Source: Cymodocea nodosa
Lineage: Eukaryota > Streptophyta > Magnoliopsida > Alismatales > Cymodoceaceae
Reading direction: 5' to 3'
NCBI GenBank assembly: GCA_036874045.1
Contig: CM072345.1
Coordinates: forward strand, 7,465,501 to 7,529,500
DNA: 64,000 nucleotides
Of the stretch, positions 22,589 to 34,914 are shown piece by piece. A model generated the notes under the pieces. The model had not been told where the DNA came from, did no database searches, and saw only the letters and a program-made list of their open reading frames with translations. The translations under genes were made by a program, and so were the position numbers. Within the stretch, counting starts at the first letter, position 1, and each line of letters begins with the position of its first letter.

Positions 22589-23560
22589 TTTCACTAATGG
22601 GAGACACCAATGGGAAATTCGAAAGCTTCAAGAATCACAAAGGGAACACACATACCCTTCAAAATACTAACAATCCAAGAACTCCTCTTATTAGTGAATT
22701 ACGTAACATTACTCCACACTATGTGGTTGGTTTTGTTAAGTAATGGTTAAGTCATAAACAAAACCACATTACTAAACCTAGGTTTACCAACCACATTACT
22801 CCACACATATAATGGCACGTGCCAAACATAGGTTTGGTTTTGTTGATGACTCTATTAAGATGCCCAATCAAATCTTTGAACGTGAAGATTATGAATCAAG
22901 GTCTTGCTTGTAACAATATAGTCATTTCTTAGTTGTTGAATGTTGTTAAGTCTAAAATATGCAAGACTATCCTATACTTTGGTAAAGTGAGTAACATTTG
23001 GAATGATTTGTATACTAAATTTTGCCAAAACAATGTCCCTAGGATCTATCAAATCAAACAAAATCTTTTATACCTCATGCAAGGAAACATATCTATCATT
23101 TATTATCACACTAACCTAAGAACCCTCTAGGATGAACATAACAACTTCAGTCCTACACCTTCTTGTAATAGTGGGGCCTTAAAAAGCTATTCCCATGGAT
23201 TGCTGAAAAATATTATAGAAAAAGAGGAAGAAGATAAGATGATATTGTTCCTAATGGGGCTAAACAAAAGTTTAAATCATGTTAGGACTTAGATTTTAAC
23301 CATGGACCCCTTGCCTTATTTTAGCAAGGCATATAATATAGTTTTGCAAGAGGAAACTCAAAGGGAATTCAATAATGTTGGCAACATTATGGAGCTTGTC
23401 ATTATAAATGTTGAGAAAGTGTAAGGATATAAAAACAAGTCTAATGGAAAAAGAGACAAAATCATATGTACTAATTGTAAAAAATTAGGACATTTTAAAG
23501 AAAAATGTTATTTAACTAATAGGGTTCTCTTTAAGGCGTAAGGTTTATTAGTGTACAATA
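22589..23560 (+). pseudogene. Copia gag relic
   Basis: From ATG 22589 ('MGDTNGKFESF') the text decays, then a clear plant copia gag appears. It runs 'IWNDLYTKFCQNNVPRIYQIK' (about 22998-23060), 'LMQGNISI..YYT.LR.LWDE' type text and 'EEDKMILFLMGLN' (about 23230-23270), then 'ILTMDPLPYFSKAYNIVLQEE.QRE' (about 23293-23370). It ends in an intact zinc knuckle CTNCKKLGHFKEKC (about 23466-23510). Stops occur at several expected Trp or Gln sites. No protease, integrase or RT follows, so only the 5' part of this element survives. It is a different family from C1, C2 and C3. Confidence 0.85.
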
Positions 23561-23904
23561 GAAAGTTCAGATAGAAAGGAAATGAAAGTTTAAATAGAAA
23601 AGAAATGAAATGTTTGAAAAGTTAAAATTCTCAAAGGGGTTGGTGCATATGCTAGAATGTCTAAAAAGCACCTTAGGAGGGTTAGTGTATGACATAATGT
23701 TCGAAAAGTCAAAAATCAAAGGAATAAATTATAAAACACTACTTAAAATGGTATGTTTGATACATCACTCTTCATTTTGAAATCTCAAAAGTAAAATAAT
23801 ATTAATGAAATAAAAAGTATAGATTGTTTTAATTTTCAAAATTTGTTCAAAAGTACAAAGACAACTTCTAAGAAATCATTTCAATTATTACAACATAAAT
23901 TCCA

Positions 23905-24892
23905 TCCTACATTATCATCATCATATTTTCAAAGTTCTTTTCTTTGTTCTTGATTCATTCCAACCTATGCATTAGCTTCCACATGTACTTCTTTTGTTGG
24001 TTGTATATCATTAGTAATATTTAATTTTTTCAACTTATCTTGTAGATTTTCAAGTAAATATATGTCATTAGGTCTACTTATCGCATCTTAAAGGATATGA
24101 GCATCAGTTGTTGATCTTTCCCAATCAGCTAAAATATATATAAATTCTATATTAAAATTACATGTTGCTATAACATTTTGAGACAATTCACCTTTCCTAT
24201 TCCTAAATTTTGTTGTTTTTTGTCCATAAATAGTTGTTTTGATATGAGTACCATCAATTACACTAATGCAATCCTGTAAACATTAAATATCATTTAATAT
24301 TTATTAAAATAACATAAAAGGTAAGAAAATTATAAAAGTAAATAAGTACCTTAAAATATGGGTAGACATTTGGATCATCTTGAATTTGACTTGGTACTAA
24401 GGACAAAGGTGTTGCTAGAAGCACATGATTTAGTCGTATTATAACATTCAATACTTCATTAAAGTATTTACTAATTATCTAACTTGAATGACTAAATTGC
24501 TTTGTAGTTACTCTATACCTTTGATTTTGCGTGATTGTGATAAAGAACATGACAAGTTTCTCCTCTACACTAATATTGTTGGTATCTCTAATGATTCCTT
24601 CATTTCTTATAAATTACAAAAACTATGAAAAACACTTTGGCTCATTCTATAAATCTTTTTGATAATTATAAACTTGGTATCATTGTGTTGGATCTAATAA
24701 TCTTTTTATATAATTTGTACCTTCTTTACTATAAATATGACTTGTATTATTGTGAAGTAATGTTAACATACTTGTCATCCTTACTAAAATATTTCACAAA
24801 GCAAGTAAACATCTTTGCCTTCTTCTAATCTCTTCTTCAATGAACATCAGGACATTATCAACTATAGTAGGTAACATATCATTGGGATTCAT
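23905..24892 (-). pseudogene. PIF/Harbinger DDE transposase, internally deleted
   Basis: Minus strand from ATG 24892. The N-terminal helical region reads 'GIIRDTNNISVEEKLVMFFITI.QNQRYRVTTKQFSHS', a close fit to plant HARBI1-like transposases. A 76-bp intron with intact borders (GTACTT...TTTACAG) lies at 24274-24349. After it come 'DCISVIDGTHI' with the first catalytic Asp, 'FRNRKGELSQNV.A.CNF' and 'LADWERSTTDAHIL' (about 24060-24275). Just after 'DAISRP' (about 24040) the text jumps to unrelated or C-terminal residues, so the remaining catalytic region is lost. Several stops are present. Role in the family: cuts and inserts the transposon together with the MYB-like partner. Confidence 0.82.
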
Positions 24893-25299
24893 TGTCACCT
24901 ATAAAGTAATAAGAAAACTAATAAATTATCATTTCAATACCAAATAAATAAGTAAAGTCATTCCACAAACTATAACACAACTTCATTCCACATTTCAATT
25001 CCAAACAAAAAAGTAGGAGTCATTCCACAAACTATACAACATATCAGAATATCATACACAAAGATAAAACACAAATTCAATTCCAAACAAAAAGGTAGAA
25101 GTCCATAAACATTTCATCCATTCTAAGTACACGCTTCTATTCTAAACCTTATTCATCTATAAAACATTTCTTTTGGTAGAGTTAAGAATATTTTACATAA
25201 TTCTAGCTTTTGAAATAATTCAATAGTTTGTTATTGTTCAACTATAGAAAGACCTTCAATCTCAAGTAACACTACAATAACTTCATTTAAACAGTGTTT

Positions 25300-26185
25300 A
25301 GACTTTAAGGTATATCCCAACCTTTACTATTAAACATCAACTATTCTATTTTGTACATCAACCATTCTGTTTTGCACTCCAACCATCTATTTGAATTGTT
25401 CATTGCGTATAGATATAATATGATGATTTGTTTCACACATATGCATAATAGTTTTTGATGCATCTTTAAAAAATTCTACTATAATTTGATGGGACATTGT
25501 ATGAGATTGTGCTTGCTTTTTCCTTCTCTCAGTTGAGACCTATGTACTTCCTCTTGAATTTGGCAGCAAGTTAGAATCTATGTCCATTATTTCCTACGTG
25601 TTTTCTACAATGTGCAAATCTACATCCTAAGTCTTTGGTACAACCTCTACATTATCTACTTGTCTAGAAATAAATCTAGTAGCCATACTACCTTAGAAAA
25701 TTAGTTGTAATTGCTTGTAAATCAAACATGATTTTCCTTTGCAACTTTCACACTCTAGATGTGCCTATAAAAAAAAACAATTTAGATAAAATATATATAT
25801 TAAAAAGTCTAGTATGTTTTAAGTAAGTCATAAGCAAGCTAACTTTAATGAACTCCTTTCATATCTTCTCATTTATGTTAGTATTCTCTTGTATGAAATT
25901 TCAACCCCATCCACTCTTATTTGCAATTTTTGAATAGTGGTGATACAATTGTTGTCAAATCTTGATGTAACTTTCAACATTTTTCTTAGTGATACTTTTA
26001 TGTCTTCTATTATTGTATTTTTCTATTACTTCATCCCAAGTTCTACCTTTTATTTTCCTATCATGAGTTTTTTTGGTTCTTTCATTTAACACATTCAAAA
26101 TATCTGAGAAATATGTATCTACTTCAACATTTCAACTTATATAACTTCGACCTTTGATAGTTTTTCCCCTCTCAAGGGTAGTCAT
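25300..26185 (-). pseudogene. PIF/Harbinger MYB/SANT-like partner protein (ORF1)
   Basis: Minus strand from ATG 26185. 'VDTYFSDILNVLNERTKK' and 'GRTWDEVIEKYNNR..KSITKKNVESYIK' followed by a Trp-Gly stretch match the Myb/SANT-like (L10-interacting MYB type) domain. A probable intron lies near 25770-25850. The downstream part, about 25330-25560, encodes Ser/Arg/Lys-rich text and then repeated 'VQNR.VDV' heptad-like residues, a likely coiled coil. Four or more stops. Known role in the family: DNA-binding and nuclear-import partner of the transposase. Assignment rests on the domain plus the neighbouring transposase. Confidence 0.7.
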
Positions 26186-26189
26186 ATTT

Positions 26190-26902
26190 TACACAAAGAG
26201 GACTTGGACAAATAGCTACATTTATAAATGATGAAGCTATTGTTAGAAAAATAGATTGCAAAAACTACACAAAACCATACTACAAAAAATGCACTCAACT
26301 AAACAGAATTGTGGTATGAATTTATTAAACATTGCAAAATTCATAAAATTTCCACCATTAATACTTAAGCAAAAATTATAACACATTCACCATAAAATAC
26401 AATTGGTATTATTCATTTTGACTTCAATTCTCTGAAAGAAGTAATGCCAACTTAACATATCAAGGAATAGTACTAGATTCATACTTCATACTTTTGAAAA
26501 TAACAATACAATTTAAATAAAACATCTTGAGATTTGCCAAAAAAAAAGGATTTAATTAAAGACAATTTGAATTCGGAACCTCCTTGAGGACCTTTAAAAT
26601 TTGAAAGCCTTCTATAGTTTCATAAATATATAGATATTCAAGGGAATGATGGCAACAACAACAATAAAGGATAAAAAGCAACACTCCAAGTCAATTTTAC
26701 AAAGATTTTTTTATCATAATGTAAAACACTAGGTTTAAAATCTTATTAGTTTTAGCATAATATTTTCTTTTGCTTAAAAAAAGAACCCTCCAAAATAAAT
26801 AAAAAATCAACCAAATGCAAACTTTTTCTTGATTTTATGATTTTGGGAAAACAAACTATAAAACACAGCAATAACAAGATTGAACACATTAGTAACCCCA
26901 AA
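26190..26902. other. AT-rich spacer left of the Athila cluster
   Basis: No gene or clear repeat recognised. It contains the unresolved outer end of the Harbinger relic and the target site (AATAC, 26903-26907) of the Athila LTR. Confidence 0.4.
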
Positions 26903-27992
26903 AATACTGTTTAGAATGAAAAAGTGTATAATATTGATGGTTAATTACATAATATTTAGCTTATCATATGAGAATTAAGCCATTATGTTATAATTGCACT
27001 GTTATATGTTTTAATGAAAGAATCTGCATAATTTCAGGGAATTAATATGAATTAAGTACATTTCTAAATTGTTAGTAAGTTGCAGGTTTTTAATTTTTAG
27101 GTATTTGAATTTTCTGTTATTTTGGAGAGTTATATTGCATGTATCGGACACTTATGTTTTAAATGCTTAAAGAATATTTTATTGTTTCTTGAAGTACACG
27201 TGTTGAAACCTTAATGCATGATTTAAGTGGATTTTCGATGAGTTATCTGCTAACTATCTAAAATGCATCTAGGCATCAGATAGTTAGACTCGTAAGTATC
27301 CAAAATATCTTAACTCGTTAAGTTAGAATTATGCACGTGCTGAATTTAAATGCTTTATTATGTCACGTGAGTTGCACATGTATAACTCGTTAAGTTAGCA
27401 TAACTATACGTGTTGAGTTACATGAATACACACTAAGATAATGTGTTATGTTAGTAGCTTATTTCTTTATTGCACGTGTTTTATAATTAAATCAACGAAG
27501 TAAGTCCGTTGAGTTATCTTTAACTCCAAGGACCAAATATTTTCTAATTTGCCACTGTAGTGGTTGCAGAAACAGAAGGAAAACCACGATCACACGTATC
27601 ATGCAGGAATTCACTCGTGGAAGGAAGAAGAAATCACCATCGTTGATATGAATGAAGGAAATCCAACCGATCATTTAAGCAGAAGTAGTGCAGTTACCAC
27701 TATAAGAAATATAAAATACGAAGAAAAAGTGTGTGTGCGAGGGGTGGAGAACCGTTCTAACTGCAGGCAGCGTCGAAAGTTCCTTGAAGCTCCACACCAC
27801 CACCATAATCACCAACCATCAGAGGTTCGTGAAGATACTTTCCTGATGTTGGGTCAATTCCGAGCCAATCACAGTACCTAACAATCACTGTGAGGAGTGA
27901 TTGCATCACGGGAAGGAAAGCCATTTTCACTAAGCACCAACTCATATCTCAAGAGATTGTAAAGCTTCTAGCATTGGTTTCAGGTTGATGCC

Positions 27993-30183
27993 TGTTTAGA
28001 TTTTTCCAACACTACACTAGAAAAACTTGGATTTGTTACTTCTGTTTTTACTTAGTTAATTTATCTTTATGCTTATTCTTTTTCTTTTAGAAGTAAATAA
28101 ACAACCTTTAATACAATTTAGATATTAATTCCAATTTGTACTTTAACTGCAAGTGCACAGTGTCTATTGTATTAGTGTGCAAGTACAGGTCGGTCCTATA
28201 GGGAATTGCTTAAGAACTTAGAACTATCTGTTTGTTAACAATCAAATTTATATATTTAATAAGCTCTCTATTGAATTACAGTTAACTCAACGAACAAAGT
28301 TCGTTGAGTTATGGCTAACCCAACGGACTAACCTAGTGGACTTAAGTTAACTCCACGAGCCTGTCTTTTCTTTTTAATACTGCTATTTACAGAGGAATTC
28401 GGCCAACCATTGAGCGATTCCATAGATTGTAAATAACATCAATTAAGCTCTTTAATGTTAGTAAACACTAGATTTATCATTAAACATACTAACATTCAGA
28501 TAATTCAAACAGTAACCATTAAAATCTTTAAGTCTTTTGAACGAACCAATTTCAGTAAACTGTAAAACTAAAACAAACATAAAACAATCACAACACTGAC
28601 AACGATAACATTAATCATGATACAACACTCAAATACAACATACAAACATAGATAAATTGTTTTTGGTATTTTTTTTGTTTTCATATGAACATAGAAATGG
28701 GCGAAAGGTGAAATGTAAAGTAATCTCACTCGATAGTAAATACTTCTGTCACTACTTGCAACGCGATTACACCACTGAAAATTAAACCACTTATAATTAT
28801 GTCTCCTCTCCTTATCGAATCGCGAGTCCAGAATTGCAAGATGATCTCCTCTTTAGCATACAGGCATTAACCCAAAGCCAAGGTTAGAAGCTTTACGATC
28901 TCCTAAAATATGAGTCGGCGCTTGGTGAAAATGGCTTCCCTTCCCGTGACGCGATCACTCCTCACAGTGGTTGTCAGGCACTGTGTTTGGCTCGGAATCG
29001 ACCCGACATCAAGAAAGTATTCTCACAGACTTCCGATGGTTGATGATTGTAGTGGTGGTAACGATGGTTGGTGTGGTACTTTGGAGAATTGCCGATACTG
29101 CCTACAGAAAGCTCGGTGTTCCTCCTCTGTACACACTGGTCGTCCATCGATCACACGCCTTTTCTTCTTTTTCTTCTTTTCTTTTATATTTCTTCAGTGG
29201 TAACTGCTTCTGCTTGAATGGTAGGTTGGATTTCCTTCATTCATATCAACGGCGATGCTTTCTTCTCCCTACGCGATTCGTGCAGTCGTGATTTTTCTTC
29301 CAACTGTCCTGTTTCTACAACTGCTACAGTGGTATATTAGAAAATAAATAGTCCGTGGAGTTACGAATAACTCAACGAACTTTCTTCATTGATTTAACTA
29401 TAAAACACGTGCATAAATTTAACTATCTGATACTCAGGTGCATTTCGGATACCTACAAACTTAACTATCCGATGCTCAAATGTATTTCGGATAGTTATAG
29501 ATAACTCACTGATATATAACTTAAGTAAATATACCATATCTTGACACGTGTCAGTAGTAGTTGAATAATAAAATACACATTTCGGAGAGTTATAGGTCTA
29601 ACTATCCGATGCTCAGATGCATTTCGGATAGTTACAGGTAACTCACCAAAAATCCACTTAAGTCACTTTACCAGAACATGACATGTTTCCATAGCTATTT
29701 TATAAATAAAAAGATATTTCGGAGAGTTACACATATAACTGTCCGATGCCTAGTTGCAATTTCGGATAATTAGAGATAACTCACTAAAAGTTCACTTAAG
29801 TCATGCATTATGGTTTCGACATGTGTACTTCAGAAAATAATAAAATATTCTTTTAAAACATAACTGTTCGACAGTTTAAACATAACTATCCGACATGTTC
29901 GGTCTGTTAAACATAACTGTTCGAAATATGTTCGGTATGTTAAACATAACTGTCTGAAATATAAGAAAATTCAGATACTTAAGAATTTCACAGCCTGCAA
30001 CTTACCGATAGTTCAGAAATGTACTAAATTAACATTAATTCTCCAAAATTAAGTAGATTCTTTAATTAAAGCATATAACAGTGCAATTATAACATAATGA
30101 CTTAATTCTCATATGATAAGCTAAATATTATGCAATTAACCATCATTTAACCGTTAATAATATGCACTTTTTCATTCTAAACA
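27993..30183 (-). mobile_element. S1: reverse solo LTR of the same Athila family
   Basis: A 2191-bp LTR inserted in reverse within the G1 5' LTR. Ends TGTTTAG...TAAACA, with target duplication ATGCC (27988-27992) / ATGCT (30184-30188), one base changed. It has no internal region, hence a solo LTR left by recombination of a full element. The interrupted host LTR resumes at 30184 exactly where uninterrupted copies continue. Confidence 0.85.
28910..29203 (+). other. Antisense open frame conserved among Athila LTRs (copy in S1)
   Basis: 97 codons starting MSRRLVKMASLPVTRSLL. It is antisense to the LTR. Similar frames starting the same way are at 27757-27945, 33771-33968 and 36824-37120 on the minus strand, and a decayed form is at about 51420-51580. 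No known domain. Conservation may simply reflect shared LTR ancestry. Confidence 0.35.
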
Positions 30184-31075
30184 ATGCTAGTATGCTGAAG
30201 AGGAGATCATCTTACAATTTTGGATTCGCGATTCTATAGGGAGAGGAGGCAAGATTGTAAGTGATTAAGTTTTCAGTGGTATAATCGTGTCACATGTAGT
30301 GACGGAAGTTTTTACTATCGATAGAGATTTTTACATTTCACCTTTCATTCATCTTCAGGAACATATCAAAACAAAAATACCAAAAACAATAAATTATCTG
30401 TGTTTACATTTAATATTAATGTGTTGTATTGTTTGTTTTGTAGCGTGATTAATGTTATTATTGTCAGTATTGTGAATGTTTTATGTTTGTTTGATTCAGA
30501 AAATAGAAAATAGTTTTACAATTTACTGAAATTGATTCGTTCCAGATATTTAAAGATTTTAATGGTTACTGTTTGAAATATCTGAATGTTAGTATTACTT
30601 AATGATAAATCTAATATTAATTATCATTAAAGAGTTTAATTGATGTTATTTACAATCTGTGGAACCACCTAATAGTTGGCCGAATTCCTTTGTAAATAGC
30701 AATATTCAACTAAAAAAATAGGCTCGTGGAGTTAACTTAAGTCTACGAGGTTAGTCCATTGAGTTAGCCATAACTCCACGAACTAAGTCTGTTGTGTTAT
30801 CTATAACTCAATGGAGTGCTTACTGAACACATTTATACTCCAATATAAAAATCGAAACAGTACACAATTTTTACTCAATCTCTATGGGATCGACCTATAC
30901 TTGCACACAAATAATACAATATACAATGTGCACTTGTAGTTAAAACACAAATCAGAATTAATATCTAATTTATGTGAAAGGTTGTTTGTTTACTTCTAAA
31001 AGTAATTATTGATATAAGCATAAAGACAAATTAAACAAGTTAAAAACAGAAGTTAACAACCACAAACAAGTCTTT

Positions 31076-31093
31076 TGGCGTCGTTGTCGGGGA
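31076..31093 (+). other. G1 primer binding site
   Basis: TGGCGTCGTTGTCGGGGA lies a few bases after the LTR end. It fits the TGGCGCCGTTGCCGGGGA site of Athila/Tat elements with two C-to-T changes. Confidence 0.85.
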
Positions 31094-31174
31094 TGGAGAA
31101 GCTAAGCAACTGTGAGTGTTGTTTTGTTTTAATAGCAAGAGGAGTGTTGTGTGTTTTATCCTATAATTGAGAAT

Positions 31175-32788
31175 ATGGCATATGCTTATGCTCAAAGATT
31201 TCTAAAACCCATAGTTAGCATATGTGAATTTTGCAATTTAGAAGGTCACGACATCTTTGATTGTTTGAAACTAAGATGATTGCAGATGGTTAGATCACAT
31301 GAACAACAAATGAATTATATTCAATATAATAGAGCTGAGTATGAGAATCCTATAGTTTACCCAACTGATGGTCAGTTTAGAATGGGTAATATGTTGAGAG
31401 GCAAGGAAGTTTGGGATAGGTATGACAAATTGGAGTGTAGCTTAGAGCAAAACATAGATAAACTGGAACAATACATGTGGCAACAACAATAAGTCAACCA
31501 ATTAAACTATAAGGAAGCATATTCAAAACCAAAAATTGATATCATATACGAAACTGAAAAAACCATAATGAAAATTGATCAAAAATTGAATGCAATGAGA
31601 TTAGATGGTCTTGAAAGAAAACTAGAAGCATTGGATGAATTTACAATGAAATTACAAGTTATGCAACAGGAAAACACAAATGAAAACTTTAATGTTACAA
31701 ATTTGCATAATTTGCAAGATATACAGATAAAAGAAAATACCAATGCAATAAAATTTAAAGAATGCAATTTAAAACTAAAAACAGTTGAAGATCATAAATA
31801 CGAAAATGAAATACAAGAACATCATGAAAGTAATGAAAATCTAGAAGATGTATGTATAACATTAAGATCTGGAATTGATATACCACCAAGAATTCAAAAA
31901 GAAAGTAATATGAAGGTGGATAAGAACAAAAATCAAAATGAAAATGAAAATGTAATATTTGAAAACATAGAAATCAATGAAGAAAAATTTGAATATGAAA
32001 ATGAGATTAAAAATGATCAAACAAATGAAATGAAAGATAAAGAATCTTGTAAATCACAATCATTAGCACTCTATCTTGAAAGATTACAACAAACATTTCC
32101 TAAAAAACCAAAAAAAATTAGAGGCATTTTTGAAAAAGTACAAGTTAACATTCCTTTGTTAGACTTATTATAGAAATTGCCACCTTGTGCTAAATTTCTT
32201 AAGGATTGGTGTACTAAGAAAATAGAGTGAAAAGTTTTAAGGAAAGTCTTTTTAGCTGAGCAAAGTAGTTCCCTATTTTTGCCATAAATTCCTAAAAAGT
32301 TATCTAATCTTGGAATTCCTGTTATATCATGCACCATAGGAAACATCATTCTAGAAAGAACCTTAATAAACCTAGGTGCAGGTATAAATGTTATGTCGAG
32401 TAATATATTTGCATCATTAGGATTAAAAGGCTTAATCCCTACTAGGATTGTTATTCAATTAGCTGATAGAAGTATAAGATACCCTAGAGGAAAAATAGAG
32501 GATGTCTTAATTAAAATCAAAAAATTCATATATCCTATTGATATTGTAATTTTGGATTCCCAACAAATTAAACATCAAAATCATGATACATCTTTAATTT
32601 TGGGAAGATCATTCTTAGCAAAATCAGGGGCTGTTATAAATTGTAAAATTGGAGTGATGAAGTTAGCATATGGTAATGAGGATACTCAATTAAACATTTT
32701 CAAATCAGAAAAGTTTGATAAGTTAGAAATGTCCTTACATACTACAGACTTTTTAGAGGATGAAGGAGATATGCTAGATGATGTGATT
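31175..32788 (+). pseudogene. G1 gag C-terminus and protease
   Basis: One reading frame from ATG 31175 to the S2 insertion. A zinc knuckle CEFCNLEGHDIFDC (about 31220-31265) is followed by a Glu/Asn-rich, probably coiled region (31568-32060). The protease reads from 'LGIPVISCTIGN' (about 32305) through 'SSNIFASLGLKGLIPTRIVIQLADRS..YPRGKIEDVLI' to 'DTSLILGRSFL'. The catalytic Asp-Leu-Gly-Ala motif reads Asn-Leu-Gly-Ala (about 32370), so the protease would be inactive. Stops at about 31276, 31490, 32171 and two or three more before 32300. The gag N-terminal domain is missing here. S2 interrupts just after 'DMLDDV'. Confidence 0.85.
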
Positions 32789-33316
32789 TGTTTAGAATGA
32801 AAAAGTGCATAATATTAACAGTTAAATGATGGTTAATTGCATAATATTTAGCTTATCATATGAGAATTAAGCCATTATGTTATAATTGCACTGTTATATA
32901 CTTTAATGAAAGAATTTGCTTAATTTCGGGGAATTAATGTTAATTTAGTACATTTCTGAACTGCCGGTAAATTGCAGGTTGTGAAATTCTTAATTATCCA
33001 AATTTTCTGTTATTTCGGACAGTTATGTTTAACGTATCGAACAATTATGCTTAATGTACTGAAAAGTTATGTTTAAATTACCGAACAGTTATGTTTTAAA
33101 AGAATATTTTATTATTTCCTAAAGTACACGTGTCGAAACCATAATGCATGACTTAAGTGGATTTTCGGTGAGTTATCTCTAAGTATCTGAAATTGCAGTT
33201 GGGCATCGGATAATTATATGTGTAACTCTCTGAAATCTCCTTTTATTATAAAATTGTTGATGACACGTGTCGTGATCTAGAAGATTGACTTAAGTTATAT
33301 ATCGGTGAGTTATCTG

Positions 33317-33442
33317 TAACTATCCGAAATGCATCTGAGCATTGGATAGTTAAGTCTGTAACTATCCGAAATGCATCTAGGCATCAGATAGTTAAATTTG
33401 TAAGTATTCGAAATGCACCTAAGCATCGGATAGTTAAATTTA
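33317..33442 (+). repeat. Three-unit 42-bp hairpin array in S2
   Basis: Three consecutive 42-bp units, each starting TAACTATCCGAAATGCATCT or a close variant and ending CATCGGATAGTTAAATTTG-like. The first half of each unit is the reverse complement of the second half, so each unit can fold into one long stem-loop (about 14 pairs). The same units occur as one or two copies in the other LTRs. Confidence 0.85.
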
Positions 33443-34548
33443 TGAACACGTTTTATAGTTAAATCAACGAAGCAAGTTCGTTGAGTTATCTGTAACTCCA
33501 TGGACCATTTCTTTTCAAATATGCCACTGTAGCGGTTGCAGAAATAGGACAGTTAGAAGAAAAAAACCACGATCGCACGTATCACGTAGGAATTCACTCG
33601 TTGAAGAGAGAAGAAATCATCGTCGTTGATATGAATGAAGGAAATCCAACCGACCTTTCAAGTAGAAGCAGTTACCACTGAAGAAATATAAAAGAAAAGA
33701 AGAAAAAGAAGTAAAGGGTGTGTGATCGATGGGTGTGGCCAGTGTGTCTAGAAGAGGATCACCAAGCTTTCTACGAGCAACGTTGGTAATTCTCTAAAGT
33801 ACCACACAAACCATCATCACCACCACCATAATCACCAACCATCAGAGGTTTGTGAGAATACTTTCCTAATGTCGGGTCGATTCCGAGCCAAACACAGTAC
33901 CTGACAACCACTATGAGGAGTGATCGCGTCATGGGAAGGGAAGTCATTTTCACCAAGCGCCGACTCATATCTTAGGAGATCGTAAAGTTTCTAGCCTTGA
34001 CTTCGAGTTGATGCCTGTATGTTGAAGAGGAGATCATCTTACAATTCTGAACTCGTGATTCTATAGGGAGAAGAGACAAAATTGTAAGTGGTTTAATTTT
34101 CAATGGTGTAATCGCGTCACATGTAGTGATAGAAGTATTTACTTTCAACTGAGATTACTTTACATTTCACCTTTCACCCATTTCCATGCTCATATCAAAA
34201 CAAAAATACCAAAAACAACTTATCTGTGTTTATATTTTGTATTTGAGTGTTGTATTGTTTGTTTTGTATCGTGATTAATGTTATCTTTGTCGGTGTTGTG
34301 ATTGTTTTAGTTTTACAGTTTACTAAAATTGGTTCATTCAAAAGACTTAAAAATTTTAATGGTTATTGTTTGAATTATCTGAATGTTAGTATTGCCTAAT
34401 GATAAATCTAGTGTTTACTAACATTAAAGAGATTAATTGATGTTATTTACAATCTATGGAACCGCCCAATGGTTGGCCGAATTCCTCTATAAATAGCAGT
34501 ATTAAATAGGAAAGGCAAGTTCGTGGAGTTAACTTAAGTCCACGAGGT

Positions 34549-34600
34549 TAGTTCGTTGAGTTAGCCATAACTCAACGAACTTTGTCCGTTGAGTTAACTG
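34549..34600 (+). repeat. Back-to-back perfect hairpins with 4-nt loops in S2
   Basis: GTTCGTTGAGTTA (34551-34563), loop GCCA, TAACTCAACGAAC (34568-34580): a perfect 13-bp stem. Five bases later CCGTTGAGTTA, loop ACTG, TAACTCAACGG: a perfect 11-bp stem. Upstream at 34520-34545 an imperfect TCGTGGA...TCCACGA palindrome adds a third. Confidence 0.9.
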
Positions 34601-34914
34601 TAACTCAACGGGGAGCTTATTGAATATATAAATTTGATTGTTAAAAACGGAGTAGTTCGCAATTCTTAAGCAATTCCCTATGAGATCGACCTGTACTTGT
34701 ACACTAATATAATAGACACTGTGCACTTGCAGTTAAAATACAAATTGGAATTAATATCTAATTTGTATGAAAGGTTGTTTGTTTACTTCTAAAAAGAAAT
34801 AGGCATAAAGATAAATTAACTAAGTAAAAATAGAAGTTAACAAATCCAAGATTTTCTGGCGCATTGCTGGGTAATCAATCAAGTTTTTCTAGTGCCATGC
34901 TGGAGATCCAAACA

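Larger units (their letters stand above)
23905..26185 (-). mobile_element. PIF/Harbinger DNA transposon relic
   Basis: Two minus-strand coding regions in the usual PIF/Harbinger pair lie next to each other: a MYB/SANT-like DNA-binding protein (about 25300-26185) and a DDE transposase (about 23905-24892). Terminal inverted repeats and the expected 3-bp target duplication were looked for on both sides but not found with confidence, so the limits given are those of the coding relics. Stops in both genes and a deletion in the transposase show it is dead. Confidence 0.8.
26908..31068 (+). repeat. G1 5' LTR, interrupted by solo LTR S1
   Basis: Starts TGTTTAGAATG after AATAC and ends ACAAACA just before the primer site. 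Without the nested S1 plus its duplication (27993-30188) it is about 1.97 kb. The LTR carries the hairpin words in both forms (TAACTATCCGAA and TAACTCAACG types) and an antisense open frame (27757-27945) also present in the other copies. Confidence 0.85.
32789..34914 (+). mobile_element. S2: solo LTR of the Athila family
   Basis: A 2126-bp LTR with TGTTTAG...CCAAACA ends and the perfect target duplication TGATT at 32784-32788 and 34915-34919. It is inserted in the spacer between protease and RT of G1. The host frame resumes at 34915-34920 (QEKLNRQLKF...). It carries the 42-bp hairpin array (33317-33442) and two back-to-back hairpins (34551-34611). Confidence 0.92.
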
